This document shows, piece by piece, positions 21,965 through 34,655 of a DNA stretch of 64,000 nt. Below the pieces are notes generated by a model. That model saw only the letters and a program-made list of their open reading frames with translations. It ran no database searches and was not told where the DNA came from. Source of the stretch: Acanthococcus lagerstroemiae (taxonomy: Eukaryota; Arthropoda; Insecta; Hemiptera; Eriococcidae); assembly GCA_031841125.1 (NCBI GenBank), contig CM063109.1, positions 11,074,321 through 11,138,320 on the forward strand, in the 5' to 3' direction. The translations under genes and the position numbers were made by a program. Within the stretch, counting starts at the first letter, position 1. Each line of letters begins with the position of its first letter.

Positions 21965-22249
21965 GGCCAACGCGCGGTCAGAGCGACCTAGTCATGAATT
22001 TTTATTTTTATATTTACCTTAACTAATTTAGACTTAACGCCATATTGTATTTTATAATATACATGATACATTACCAGTTTTATGTGTGGATTTTATTGAT
22101 GATTATTTAGATAGCATTTTATAGATATAGGGAATGGAGCTGACATAAAACACCTTAGTAAGGATGATGACACAAAAATGACTCTTGCTGAAGAACTCTG
22201 AAGCAAGCAGGGACGGGTTTATGATTTTGCCGCCCCTAAACTTGGCTTA

Positions 22250-22490
22250 TCTCTGCTTTGACCACCACCAACACCAACGAGTTGTCGCTAGTAAAAATAC
22301 GTGTTGGTGTTGGGATCCACTGACTCATTTAAATATGGATGTCTTATTGCTGACCGTCAACCAAAACTGTGCGTCACGTTTTGACCAACTAACAGCAAGA
22401 ATGCCGATTGACACCGAGAATGGACGACTAACACCGAGAATGCCCGAACAATACCGAGAATGAACGATTAATACCGAGAATCGCGGCTTC
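22250..22490. repeat. Short tandem repeat and small inverted repeat 3' of the Gln-rich gene
   Basis: Four to five units of ACACCGAGAATG / ATACCGAGAATG type lie at about 22409-22482. Just upstream CACCAACACCAACGAG and CGTGTTGGTGTTGGG (22265-22315) form a small inverted repeat. No gene evident. Confidence 0.6.
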
Positions 22491-23229
22491 ATAATATTCG
22501 CCATCGTTCTCAATTGTGTGCGCGAATTCATTCCTTGCAGAGTATTTTACTTGTTCCTGTTGAACATCCACCGAATATGTGGAACGTGTTCGATAGCCAT
22601 AAGACGCGTCCATGTACCGATGTATCTGCCAGCAGTGTAGATACTTTTTACATTTTTTTCTTTTTCCGAATGGTTGCCTGGAAGAAAATAAATAAATAAA
22701 TACGCTAAAATTTACCACCCGAGGCTTACACCCCATGAGAGTCATTTGGGAAATCCGTTCCTGAAAGCGAGAAGTACAGTAGAACTTAAATTCGTGGTTC
22801 TTTTACTATCAGAAAGCATTTTATCAATAAGAAATTTGACATCCCGCTAATGGCCCTGTAGCCTAAGTGAGCCCTTTTTAACAAGACCGCACTTGATACA
22901 TATTTATTTTAATTTCTTTGCGAGGGGGGAGGGGGGAGTAAACAGCAGAAATACCGACTAAAATATGAAACGTTTAAGTAATATCCCCAGTGATGCAGCG
23001 TGTGTACTCTGTTGAAACCTATAAAACAAAACATTCGTTCTCTTTGACAATTTTGCTGAGTGACTAGTAGAATTTCCCGGGTGTTGATTTTTCAAACAAC
23101 ATTTATTACTAAGATATGAATGACCCGCTTCTGAAGTGCGTCTGCCTGATTCTATTCATCCAAGTTCCACTATAATTCGCTGTAATTCGTTATATTTACT
23201 AAAATAATTTCTAATCGTTATTAGTTATT

Positions 23230-23461
23230 ATGAAACCGGTTCCGAACCTGTTAGGGAAAGATGCAGTCAGCAATCTTACAGCCACCGAAATAAACTGCAA
23301 CTTCGTTCATTAGAACCTCTTCCGGCGCGAGTCTAAGCTCAGATTAACTGTGAGCCAGTGAGTTATCGATCTTTCTCTGTTCTTTTCGACTGAGAAATTT
23401 GAATCAGGGGATAAGTTTTAATTCAGGGCTAAAAGTTAATAAAAAATTGAACCGGTTTCAT
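23230..23461. mobile_element. Possible short inverted-end element
   Basis: ATGAAACCGGTTC at the left and TTGAACCGGTTTCAT at the right are inverted ends 232 bp apart. The flanks do not give a clear target duplication. Non-coding. Confidence 0.45.
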
Positions 23462-23743
23462 AATTGATCATCAATACGTATAAAATCAAACATACAACTA
23501 AGGGAGACTGGGAGGCTTAGCCCCATCCTCTGAAAGTCTCCCAAAAAAACTAAAAAAATTAAAGAATTAGTACTTCTAGAAAACAGCTTTCGTAACCTAT
23601 CCAGTCAGACTCACTGGTTCAAATGGTTTGATTCATCGATTCATCAATAAAAAGACGGCCACACTCATGAACGTAAAGTTCGAGTTGGTTAAAACTCATA
23701 AAAAACAAGTTCACACTTACAAATGTTAAGTTTAGTTCAATTA

Positions 23744-24646
23744 GGTAAGGTAGCCTAATATGGAGCACATTTTGTTTCTCTGGTCATAAATTGGCCCACG
23801 TGATCCTGAAAATGTTGCTAATGGCCTTGAATGGTAGCCAAAAACTCTTAGTATCACCCCTAAAAGAAAGTCTAAAAAAAAAGTAATAAAATTTGGATTC
23901 GTAATTATTTTTGTAAATGTAATTTTAGGAATTCTAAAACTCAGGCTCACAATATAGTCTTTTTTTTTTTTTTTTTTTTTTTTTTGGTTCAATGAGTCAA
24001 AATTTGAACATGAACGTTTCATATTAAATTAAACAATTTCTATAAGTAAAAAATAGTTGAGTATCATTAATTCAAAGATTCAAACGTATGAGCAAATATA
24101 TTTTTTTCGACTTGAGCAGTCATTGATGGTCACATCACATAGTTTTTTGACTTTTAGGCATCCAGTTTATTTTATTTTTTTAACGATTGTACTTTTTTGT
24201 CCCTAATTTAAGACGTTCTGCCACCTGCAAAAATTAAAATCATTTTTGAGCTCAGTTCTATGTTATCGTAGGTGGTCCATATTGAGGTACCAAAGCAAAG
24301 ATTTTTCAAAATAACTTCCTGCCAGTTCTGAACCTTCAATCGAAAGACTTTATATATAATATTCGAATCGCATTCCTCTTGGCTAAAAATAACACATTCG
24401 AAAACATTTTTCAACCACTTTTTTCCAAAATGATGATACAAAACGTACATGACAATAAAAAAAGTTGAAAGGTTGAAAGCATCAAAATCGTGTTTTTTTT
24501 TGGCTGCCAAGTTGGAATTTTCATGTATCGAAATGGTACACTAAGGACAACAGCTTAGATTTTTTGCCAGTAGGTAGCACCAGAATCAGATGACATACTA
24601 GGCCCAGGTCCATACTGAGAACCGATCCACATCATACTACCTTACC
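23744..24646. mobile_element. Inverted-end element with TTA target duplication, 903 bp
   Basis: The left end GGTAAGGTAGCCTAATATGG and right end (reverse complement GGTAAGGTAGTATGATGTGG) are inverted repeats matching at 16 of 20 positions. TTA flanks both sides (23741-23743 and 24647-24649). This fits a PIF/Harbinger-type nonautonomous element. The interior includes a run of about 35 T (23960-23985 region); the minus-strand frame 24510-24208 has no recognisable motif. Confidence 0.8.
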
Positions 24647-24649
24647 TTA

Positions 24650-27414
24650 CTGGCATTCGCAGTGAACTGAACCGAGCACAAACGAACACCATATTATGTG
24701 TATTGGTGATCTGAATTTGGTTTGAAAGAGACCAAAAATGAGAATGAATTGAACAGTGAGTGAGATACGTTGGAAAAGAAAATTTCCAAATTTGCGGTAA
24801 GCAAAAACGAACTGCAGTTTTTTGTATGCCGAACTGGGCTGAATTTCTTTTCAAGGATCACAAATTTGTGAACGACATTTCTTTAGCTCTTATTTTGAAT
24901 TTTAATAACGAAGTTGTGCAAGTCGTTTGCGCTTCAGATGAACTCTAGTATAACTCTACTTATTTATATCCCCTAAGAATCAGGAGGGAGACTAAAGAAA
25001 TGCAAGCACCTCACTTCTGAATTTTACCTAGGAACGGTTTTATTGGTTCATGTTTGCGCTCAAATGTACTCCAAATGCTTACTTTTTTACTTCGCCACTT
25101 TATCAACAGACAGACTCACCCGCTTTCTCGAATATTGATTCACAAATGGTCTCAATCGTTCGTGCATTATTGGTCCTCCACTATTTCCTTTGTACTCTTT
25201 CTTACGTAGAGAAACGAGGGGAGAGTTCATAAGATGTTAACCCACTCTCTTAAATTTCCATTCAAAAATAATTTCAATCGTTAGTATGCTTTATTTGAGC
25301 TCGAATATACTTTTGTTTTATGTCTTCGTTTTCGCACCATCTTCCTGTCCAGGGGCGTCGAAAGGGTTTTTTGAGGGAGAGAAATACAATTTGAGTTGAT
25401 AAGCAAGCAAAAAATATTGCAAATTAAAAAGTTGATATGCAAAAAAACTTCTTTTTTGGGAGATAGGTGTGTAAATGATACTTTGTACTATTCCGATTTT
25501 GAGGAGGGGTAATGTACCAGTGCTCCCATGTTCTGATTCAGCTATCTAACCGGAAAAATTGGAGCTTACACTTTCAATCAGCCGTGACACTTTCACGACC
25601 CCTTTTGGCTGAGTATTCGAATGAAGGGCTGCTGAAATCATTATGCCACCTGGTGGGTGGACAGATCAGTAACGTACATAGTTTTTATTTTCCGATAGGC
25701 TAAGGGCAAGTCATATTTCTCAACCATTTCCTCTACAGGGATGTACCTGGGTGGGGGAGGGGGAGAGGAAGAGAAATTAGTTGTTGATAAATAAGTACAT
25801 ATATAACTAATCATTAATAATAATGCATTACAAATTTGAACCAGTTCTGAAACTCAAAACATGAATAAGACTAATTCGAAATCTGTCAGTTGATTTTCTC
25901 CTTAAGCCTCAGTTTTCCCGAAAATGGCTCGTGAAAAGGCCACACAGCCATTTTTCGTGTTAATCGACCTCATTTCTGAATCATGTACTTACAAACAGAA
26001 AACTGAAATAACGCTTGTCTCTAGGCTGATTTTTGTTTAGATTTCTAATCTGACATTTTCATTTCGATACAGGCCTTTTTTTACTGCCTTCAATAGTATT
26101 TACGTAGCATTTTATTCAGCAAGACCAATTTTTATAATTTTGATGTCATCGGGAAAATGTAGTGATTTATATCCTATTTCCAATATATTGACTCTGAATC
26201 TGATCATCAAATTTTGGTTGATCACATTTCTCACCAGGATAAGATACCTGTGAATGTGAAAAATACCGAAATTCAGGCCACATCGAGAAAAAACAGTGTT
26301 CTGGGATCAAATTCTTGCGCTGAAAGATCTGATCTTGAGGTTCTGATGGAAATTCTCTTTCACATTGAAAATAGCTTTCTGGTAGTTAAAAATGTAAAAA
26401 TTCTTGTGAAAAATAACTAGTTATATTTATTAAGATTTCAAAGTCAGATTCGAAATCAGCGTGAAAATTCTATCCTGAACGCTGTTCTTTCTTGATCTCC
26501 AAAGTCTGAATTTCAGCCTCTCCTTGGCATTTGAAAGAGTTTAGGGTCAAAAACGGGGTCAATCGAAATCTTAATGTTAGATTTGGAATGACTAAAAAAA
26601 ATAGATCTAGAAACAGTCTATGTTTCTAATCGTTTCAAAAATGTAAAACTGAACTTTCCTAAACTGTTTTCTACCCTTCAGAATACACTGGCTAGGTCTC
26701 CTTTCGATCCTCAGTTTTACCCCTGAAAAATTCAGAAAAATTATTTTTGATGTTCTTCAAGCTCACTTCTAAACTATTTACAAACTGATATGAAATTGAA
26801 ATCAGCACTCTCTCCTCCCTTCCTTCCTCCGAGAAAAAATCTATATTTCTTTTGATTTTCTAAGTCAACTCGACGTTGCCTTTTTCATTTCTAAAATTTA
26901 AATCTTAAGGCTGAAATTACAGCAGATTCGATTTTGATTGAATATTTGTCAGCTATTCAAAAATTTTCTATTTCGACAGGTTTTTTTGTGCTTTACCATT
27001 TAACATTTGAAAGTTGGTGGAAGGTGTAGGAACTTTCCTCCTTTTTTGTATGTACGTGGGGAGAGGTGGAGCAGGAGGAGGAGGTGATGATTGGCCCTGT
27101 AAAACTCATGTAGCATTAAAATTAAAAATCTGATCATTTCGAACTTCCCTGCGTGTTTTGATTCTGTTGAAAAATTTACTTGTCTCTCTTCAAATACTTT
27201 TCTTTGGGTCACATCACTTATTTTGAGTGATTTGTTTTTTGCAGAAGAAGAAAAAAAAGTGTAGCTAATAATTTATGTTTGATATCGAGGAAACGTGCAC
27301 GCTCTGCTTTTCCTTCAAGTATTCATCACTGCAACCACATTTACAGCAAACTCAAGTAATATCAAATACTCGCTCCTTTTTTGGAAAGTGAAGATGGTTT
27401 TTGGATTGTAAAAG
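24650..27414. other. Non-coding, nothing firmly recognised
   Basis: AT-rich sequence with scattered phrases such as CAGGGGCGTCGAAAGGG (25353-25369) that look like lone hAT-type ends, and loosely repeated AATCTGA/GATTTC wording at 26030-26800. No exon-like block seen. Confidence 0.4.
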
Positions 27415-27532
27415 TAGGGGAAACCGGAGTAAGTTGTCCACGAGGTAAGTTGTCTCAGCTTCCATGTCACCCGTGTAAAAAGTGCTTTTTTGAATCTAAT
27501 GACGTCACGTTACTCCTTAGTGTACCAACACT

Positions 27533-28263
27533 TAGGGATGTGCCTTGAAACGAAATTTATAAATTTTTCCAAATAAAATGTCTTTCCGGAAAGAAATAAT
27601 GGAAATTTATGGAAATTTTCAAAATTTTCAAATTTCTGCATGAAAACACACTCTTCATTCATGTACACACCTTCTTTGATGAAAATCTGAGCCATTACAT
27701 TAAAATTAAAGCAGTTTAACTATCTTTTGTTCTTGAGTTGAGGGTAGAACTATGGAAGTAGTTCTCGATTAAATCTTATTCAACAAATAAGGGAGTTTTA
27801 TGTCAAGAAATTCTTCAATACTTATGGATTCCACTGAACTAATTAAAGTCCTGTACAGTAGCTAGGAAATGGAATAAAAATTGATTCTTCAGTCTTCACT
27901 TAGTACTTATTTTCGTGAAATAATTTTTTTTTAATGATAATAATTCGTATTATTTTCTCATGAATAATTACAATGTCTACTGTGTGAGAATAAAAAATTA
28001 TCAGTTTGACTTTTTATGTGGTAGTAGCTAGTAACCTTATGATCTATAAAGGAAAAAATATGAATTCCAAAAGTATACATCATCTTCTAAAATGTTCTAA
28101 AGTTTATTACAGATCGTCCAGAGATTAAATTCAGTGAGAAAGCCATAAAAAATATATATATATAAAATGAAAATTTTGGAAAGAAATAAACGATGTATTT
28201 CCCCCCCCCCCAAAAAAAAAAATTTCTTACTTTTCCAAGTAATATTTCCAAGGCACATCCCTA
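27533..28263. mobile_element. hAT-like element with perfect 8-bp target duplication, 731 bp
   Basis: Ends are TAGGGATGTGCCTTG and CCAAGGCACATCCCTA. CCAACACT is repeated exactly at 27525-27532 and 28264-28271. The interior is AT-rich and non-coding with a C run at 28201-28211. It sits inside the 27416-28996 element and is therefore younger than it. Confidence 0.92.
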
Positions 28264-28604
28264 CCAACACTTATGGAACTGACCTGACTTATAGTAGTTT
28301 GATATGTAACACAAAATTTAGCAGAAAGTCACGTTTTATAAACAAGAAGTTCACTCTCATGTGTGTAATACATATTTTGTACTGGCAAAAATTAAATACT
28401 GTGTGGTAAGTAGAATTTCTTCAGCTATCTCTGGGTATATTAGAACCTAAAATTACATTTATCCTCCTCCCAAAAATTGTACTTTCTAAACCCCCCTCGA
28501 TTCGGGGCAAGTTGTCCCATTACAAAAATTATCAATAAATGTGAATTTTGTTACATATTTTAAAAAAATGGTACAGAAAAACGTTCGTCAGACATTCCAG
28601 CATA

Positions 28605-28960
28605 TTTTTAGCACAAGACCTACCCCATCATGTATGACTACTTTTCAGGGTATAGGGCAAATTGTCATTAAAAAAAAAAAAATAGCGACGTTTTAAAATG
28701 TTTGGGGCCAACTGTATGAAAAATTTTTGTCTTTTGTTATACGCCATTTTGTAGCCAAGGGTTGTATTTACAATTTGAGCCTAATTTGAAGTTTCTCAGT
28801 CCAATAGTTTCTGCACATTTTTAGCACAAGACAATTTACCCCATCATGTATGACAACTTACCCGGGTATGGGGCAAGTTGTCACAAAAAAGTAGCCGCGT
28901 TAAAAAATGTTTGGGGCCAACCGTATGACAAATTAATAGTTTTTTTCAGAATTTTGAAGT
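28605..28960. repeat. Two tandem units of about 213 bp
   Basis: TTTTTAGCACAAGAC, CCCCATCATGTATGAC, a GGGCAARTTGTC motif and TGTTTGGGGCCAAC recur in the same order from about 28607 and again from about 28820. This is an internal duplication within the nonautonomous element. Confidence 0.75.
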
Positions 28961-29039
28961 TTCTAAAAATTGTGACAACTAACTCCGGTCTCCCCTGATG
29001 TTCAGCCGATGGGCATCGCAATGGTACAAATGATTAGAA

Positions 29040-29870
29040 ATTTGTGGTATCAATTTCGACTGAACTTCACACTTAACGTTAGCCATTTTCAACTCCTCTT
29101 TCCCTCGATAACTGAATTTGCTATTACCTCGAGAAGAGGTTGAGTACGGGTCTTCAGGTCTTCGGAATGAATGAAAGTACGAAATTGGGTAATGTGAGCG
29201 TATAATTATGGTACCAATTGAAAATCGCTTCCGAGGGTAGTATACCTTCAGCTCTTAACTGGGTTTGGGAATATGTAACTTAGGAAGTGGAGTACCAAAT
29301 TCGAGTATAATGGTATAAAATGCTACAAAATAGGCACAAAATTATAATATGTATTTCAACCCGAAGTTTGCACTTGAGATTAGCTATTTTCCAGTATCTC
29401 TCCCCACCATGGCTGAATTATGCCATTACTCTGAGAATGGACTTAGTGCAGACTTCGGGAATGACTGTAAAAAATGCGTACACGAACGAAGTGCCAATTT
29501 CAAATCGAAATGTATTTGCCATTGAGCTTGTTACAAAATGGTAGAAAGTAAGTGTATGACGGTATGATATCAAATTTTCTCCAAAATTGTCCCTCCGGCC
29601 ACTGATACGATACTCGAAAGGGTAGTTTCCGAGGCCGGGGGTGCGGTATCTCAGGGACCACTTTAGCATGCTTGCATTGCCATACGTCTCGCCACGCCAA
29701 TTGCTCCAAAATTCCAACTTTTCCGGAAGTTTTTCTCGAGCCTCCCTCCTCCTCCTACACCTCACTAAAATTAGCTAACATCATTTCAGACTAAAGGTAC
29801 GAAATGAGTGCAAAATTATGGTGCCGAACACAACCGAAAATTCTGACTTGGGGTGCTATTGGCAGAGACC
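29040..29870. repeat. Diverged tandem units (about 290 bp)
   Basis: Similar wording recurs with drift: CTTCACACTTAACGTTAGCC versus GTTTGCACTTGAGATTAGCT, and TCTTCGGAATGAATGAAAGTA versus CTTCGGGAATGACTGTAAAAA, then AAATTATGGTGCC. The long minus-strand frame at 29765-29418 shows no known motif and runs across the repeats, so I do not call it a gene. Confidence 0.45.
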
Positions 29871-29889
29871 CAATAAATAAATCTTAAGT

Positions 29890-30022
29890 CAGTGGTATAG
29901 CCAGCCTAGGGTTCGAGGGAGGTCTAAACCTGACCAAAGGGGGAGGGGTGTTGGAGGGGGTGCTAAAAGTTGAAAAAACCCTATCTGACGAAGTCACAAA
30001 GGGTCCCCTGGCTACTCCACTG
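29890..30022. mobile_element. Short hAT-like MITE with perfect 8-bp duplication, 133 bp
   Basis: Ends are CAGTGGTATAGCCAG and CTGGCTACTCCACTG. TCTTAAGT flanks both sides (29882-29889 and 30023-30030). Same family as 15152-15288. It contains G/C-rich runs and no open frame. Confidence 0.92.
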
Positions 30023-30030
30023 TCTTAAGT

Positions 30031-31682
30031 AACTGATAATTTCTACTGTTGAAGTTCCTTAATGGTTGTATGATTTCTAATAATTGAAAATCATGCTAGA
30101 AGTCTCGCTGTTTGCCAAGTATTTCAGTTTCAGATTACTGGCTAATCCATCTGGAATGTTCCCATAAATCCAAATAAATCTGATGTACAATAAACCCGTT
30201 CAAACTGACACATCACAACACCTCTGAAATATTTTCTTACTTCTCCCTTATGTTAATATTATTACAACAATGTAAGTACAAATAATTCCTACCCTGTCAC
30301 GTCTGTATTACAATAATTCTTGATTGAAAATCGAATTCGTCATCAGCCACTCTAGTACTAAATTCACTCTGGGCATGTAAAATAGCAGAAGGGAAAATAA
30401 GGTACAGACCTGCCAACATTTAAATTACCTTCAAGTAGTTTCACACTATTACAAATTTACTTAGAATACTAAAACTTTAGAGGCGAATATATTTTCCTAA
30501 CCACTCTTAATTTGTGAACGAGTATTAGGTGGTTGTATGTAAATCAACTGACGCGCTGACACAACTGTAAACCGGTTTCGTGTATTCAAAATAAGTACCT
30601 ACAAATCTGCACACACATACAGCTATTAAAGTACTAGATAGTCATCGATGACGCCTATAATTATATCTTACACGATATGACGAGAAGACCTGTAACAAAT
30701 AATCTCTGCAAGGTGTGTGATTTAAAGAACGATATAAGTTTATAGTTTGCACGAGTATACATAAATAATCTTATTTCGATGTTATGTATTACAAGTGACA
30801 GCGATGAACATGTATCATTGCCCTCAACCATCGAAAATATGCCTCATTTGAGAAGCTAGTAAGTGAATTTCTATTATGAGCTAGGTCTTGTATTCCCATC
30901 AGTGAGTATAAGGCCAGGATGCGATCGAATCTCAGCGGCGAGACGCCACACTCGACAGAAGGCAGAACCGAAATGCGCGTTTACATTGATGCATTCCTAA
31001 AGTACACAAATATCCGAAGGTGAGCCTAATTTTAATTAATTCAAAACGAAGTTCTTCCACGGGTGACCAACCACGTACAATAAACAAGGTACTTGGCATA
31101 CATTGCCGCATTATTCGCATGTACGTATAGAGACTAGGCAGTAACTATATAAGTTAGGCTCCGCGAAATTAGTTTACTATTCAAGGTCCACGAATTATAT
31201 TATGATATCAATTTATGAACGTACATCAGCAATCCACCAAAAGGGAACTCTTCGCTGTAATTACCTTGCTTTGCTGCATAAGTTGATATTGTCCAACGAT
31301 CCCGTGCATCAGGGCCGGCGATCTTTCATTTTCTCACCTGGTGCAAATACAAAACTTCTAAATGAAGAACCCTGGAAGCCCCTCTCCCATCTCGAGAAAA
31401 TTGAAACACGAAAAACATCCAATAAGTACCAATAAGTTTTAAAAAATTGTGGATTTTCCCACCTGGTGCACGTACTCTAGTGCAACTGGACTTCCGCCAG
31501 CCGTGCAGTGCATCTTCTACAGATCTAGACTCGAGAGTTAGTTAAGAGATGCTCTTATTTACAGGAGTTTGGAATTCTGAAAATAAAGGTCACCATTTAG
31601 TTCTGCCTCCTACGATAAACATTTCGGTTGAAATATCAACCCGATCATATACACAACTTAGAGAACATGGCGGTTAAAGTTT

Positions 31683-31715
<33 letters not shown>

Positions 31716-32044
31716 CACACAAGAACTGGCGAGCGAAACGAGCGAAACGTGCGAGTCCAGGAGGCAAACAAAGGCATGCTGGAAATAGTCTAGTCAAATT
31801 GAAGAATACAGGAAGAAAAGCTGGTAAGTTACTTTTGTGGCACAGCGAGGAAAATGTGTTTACATACGTGGTTCTTTCCCTATGAACGTGAATTTTGAAA
31901 CCCGTTTTCCAGACTGTAGTATTCTTTCAGGTTTCCTCCCATAGCTCAGCTACTTCTACTCGTTACACTCAGTTCCAACGGTACTAATAACTCAGTTTCA
32001 CAAGAAAGTGACTTACTTGCTTCTTCCCCTGTAGAGGCGGTTGT
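30031..32044. other. Non-coding stretch with a poly(A) tract
   Basis: No gene seen. A run of about 29 A lies at 31686-31715, followed by GCGAGCGAAACGAGCGAAAC, a short internal duplication; this could be the tail of a retroposed sequence on the plus strand but no body was recognised. Confidence 0.4.
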
Positions 32045-33151
32045 CCTAAGATGGCGCATTTACTCAATGCCTATTTATCCACATGTATATGGGATCAAAA
32101 TGTATCAAAATTTAATGGAACGTTTTTTGGACTGTCTACTACTTACTCCCAAAGTTTTGAGTCATTCGCTTACAAACTCTTTCCTTTGTAATTAAAACTG
32201 TGGAGAAATGTCGAATGCGCTATCTTAAGACATGTGTTCTTAAGATGACGCAACCATATTCCTAAGATGGCGTACTTTTCTTGAATGCTGATTTCTCCAC
32301 ATGTATGAGACTAAAATTTATCAAAATCTGCTAGACGCTTGCTTCGACTGTCTATTACTTATTCCTACAGTTTTGTGTCATTCGTTCCAAAACTCTTTCT
32401 TCAGTAATGAAAATCGTAAAGAAAAGTCAAATGCCCCATCTTCAGAGTTATATCTTTTGAAGACGACGGATTTTCAAATTTCAAGTAAAAACGTATACAA
32501 ACGTACTCGAGCACCATAATCCATGTGAGCAGAGAAACCACGGGAGATTTTTTAGCCAAGACTAGCGAACGGAGTCAACAAATGGACTGTCAATGAAAGG
32601 AGTCTCCAGTTTTCAGCAAAATGAATAAAATATATAACGCCTCTTCAGCGCACGACGGCTTCTTTCACCATGTAACATTTCAGGGATAAAGAAGAGAATA
32701 AAATACGGAAATGTGTGTTCCATGTATCCACCGTTCAATTTTACAACCCCTTCCTAGTGGGGACATTCAACTCATTCAACTCTTTTTTTTTTTTTTTTTG
32801 CTTCCCCTAATAAATTTTTATAATTACATAGCTTCCGTTTAGCGGCTGTTGTTGTGCTTCCTTAGGATGAGTTGAATCCATTCGAAATTTAATGACTAAT
32901 AAACAGCGACCCAGACTAAAAATCAGTTTAGCGGACTGGAAAATACATCTTCATTTTGGTGATAATACGAATTTGAGAACGCTCCCGGCGGTATAAAATA
33001 GAACAAATCAAATTTGCACACACAAACAAGACGTTATAGCAAAAGCAAAACAATCATATTAGCGGGTATTATTATTTTAAGAAGGCAAGAACACGAAGTA
33101 CTAGGTCGGTGCAAAGTCAGTTGCGAGAAATCTGGAGTGCGCCGTCTTAGG
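32045..33151. repeat. Inverted-end region with a tandem duplication
   Basis: CCTAAGATGGCGCA (32045-32058) is matched inverted by TGCGCCGTCTTAGG (33138-33151). Within it, a unit of about 225 bp is duplicated from about 32045 and again from about 32268 (shared CCTAAGATGGCG, TCCACATGTAT, TTATCAAAATC-like and AAACTCTTTC blocks). No coding content. Confidence 0.6.
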
Positions 33152-33854
33152 CAGGGCGACATCTTAGGATATACTCCCCGACCCTAGGTTAGACCCATAT
33201 GGAGGCAATGAAAAAAACCTTCGCTAACAAGGTTTTTTTGAGGCAAATTGTTAAGTATGGTCCCCTGACCGACATACTAAACATTTTTTCCTCGTTGTGC
33301 TACTCTTTTTTTTAGAGGAAAAAGGGGTCAAAGTGCTTAAAATCTTTTTTTGTTTTATTTTTTTGGAAAAATATCGGATGCTACCAAATTTACGAAGATA
33401 AGGTTCATATAAAATTGTTCCCGGTAAAAATATACATAAAAAAGGTTCTTATCAATTTCTCCCCAATTCCTTCACAAATGTCCAAAAGAGGAGGGTTATG
33501 TGTAAAATGACTCCTCGCACAACCATGCATTAATACAGGCCTTGTGGAAGAAAACGTTGTTTCTTTGACATTCCTAGTGTCACCGAGTTTTGTTAATAGC
33601 AAAGGCTGCTAATTATCCTCAAATCCATTTTTCAACACCTCATCTACTGATTCATGGATTTTTTTCCCTTCCCCCATCCTTAGAGACATATTTTCAAAAT
33701 TATGTTTTTCGATTTCATCAGTTTAGAAGGACATTGGGTACAGTGGATTTATCAAGTTTTAAAAACACAACTATTCGTGAAAACGGCATATCAACTGTAG
33801 GGGTTTCGGGGGCAGTAAATTCAATTCTAATATTACGTTGATGCTAAATTCAAA

Positions 33855-34655
33855 ATGGGGGGGGGGAGGAAAGGAAAAATTTTAACAAAAAACAATATTG
33901 ATATCTTGAAAGTTGTTGAACTTGTTTTTGACGTAAATTTCGTCTCACAATGAAAATTATAGCACCTGTGGAAGGGGAATTTAACAAAACACAATATGGA
34001 TTATCAGTTTGTAGGTTTGAAAAGGTCAATAAATTCGTTTCTTGAATCGATTGAATTCTGACATGAAATTTCTGGCACCGGGGAGAAAAGAGAAAAAAAG
34101 AGTAAAGAGGGAACTTGACAAAGAATAATACGTGAATTATTTTGTTCGTTTTGAGAAGAAATGTTAGATGCATATTATTTTGTATGTGTTGAATGTCGCT
34201 GAACTTATTTTTGACGTTATTATTAATGCAATTTCTTCTTGTCTTCAAATTTTGTCCACCTCCTTCTTTTCCAAGTGCCATAATTTTCATTCCGGGGTAA
34301 AATCTACGACACAAATGGGTTCAACGCCCTTCGAATCTCACAAAGTTATATTAATATTGTTTTTGTCGAATTCTTGCCTCCTCCTTCTACCCCAGATGCT
34401 AAAATTTTCGTGTAATGGTTAAATCGAAGTCAAAAACGTATTCAGGGACCACTAAACGCTACAAGATGATTCCTGTGTTGTTTTTGTCAAATTCCCCTTT
34501 TCCCAGCTACCGTAATTTTCATTTCAAACTGAAACTGATGTTAAAAATGAGTTCAGCGACCTTCAAAACCTACAAAGTAACACCTATATTGCTTTTGTCA
34601 AGTTTTCTCTCCCTCCATCCCACTCACTCAGGTGCCACATCAAAGTACTATTAGG
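33855..34655. repeat. Inverted array of tandem repeats (about 115-bp unit)
   Basis: From about 34200 to 34655 three units repeat TTTTTGTCAAATTC-type and ATAATTTTCATT-type blocks with CTACAAAGT between. From 33860 to about 34160 the same units occur in reverse orientation (AATTTAACAAAACACAATAT, CAATGAAAATTATAGCACC). The two half-arrays face each other around about 34170. The long opposite-strand frames here follow from this structure and are not genes. Confidence 0.7.

Larger units (their letters stand above)
27416..28996. mobile_element. Nonautonomous DNA element with AGGGGAAACCGGAG ends
   Basis: The left end AGGGGAAACCGGAGTAAGTT and right end (reverse complement AGGGGAGACCGGAGTTAGTT) are about 22-bp inverted repeats. 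GGCAAGTTGTC-like motifs recur inside, notably near 28507, 28653 and 28868. The element is split by a younger hAT-like insertion (27533-28263), so its original length was about 850 bp. No transposase is present. Confidence 0.8.

Noticed and set aside
29418..29765. 115-codon minus-strand frame with basic N-terminus
   Set aside because: It crosses diverged tandem repeats and has no recognised motif.
33850..34314. 154-codon minus-strand open frame
   Set aside because: It runs through the inverted tandem repeats, the opposite strand is also open, and the peptide has no motif or splice context.
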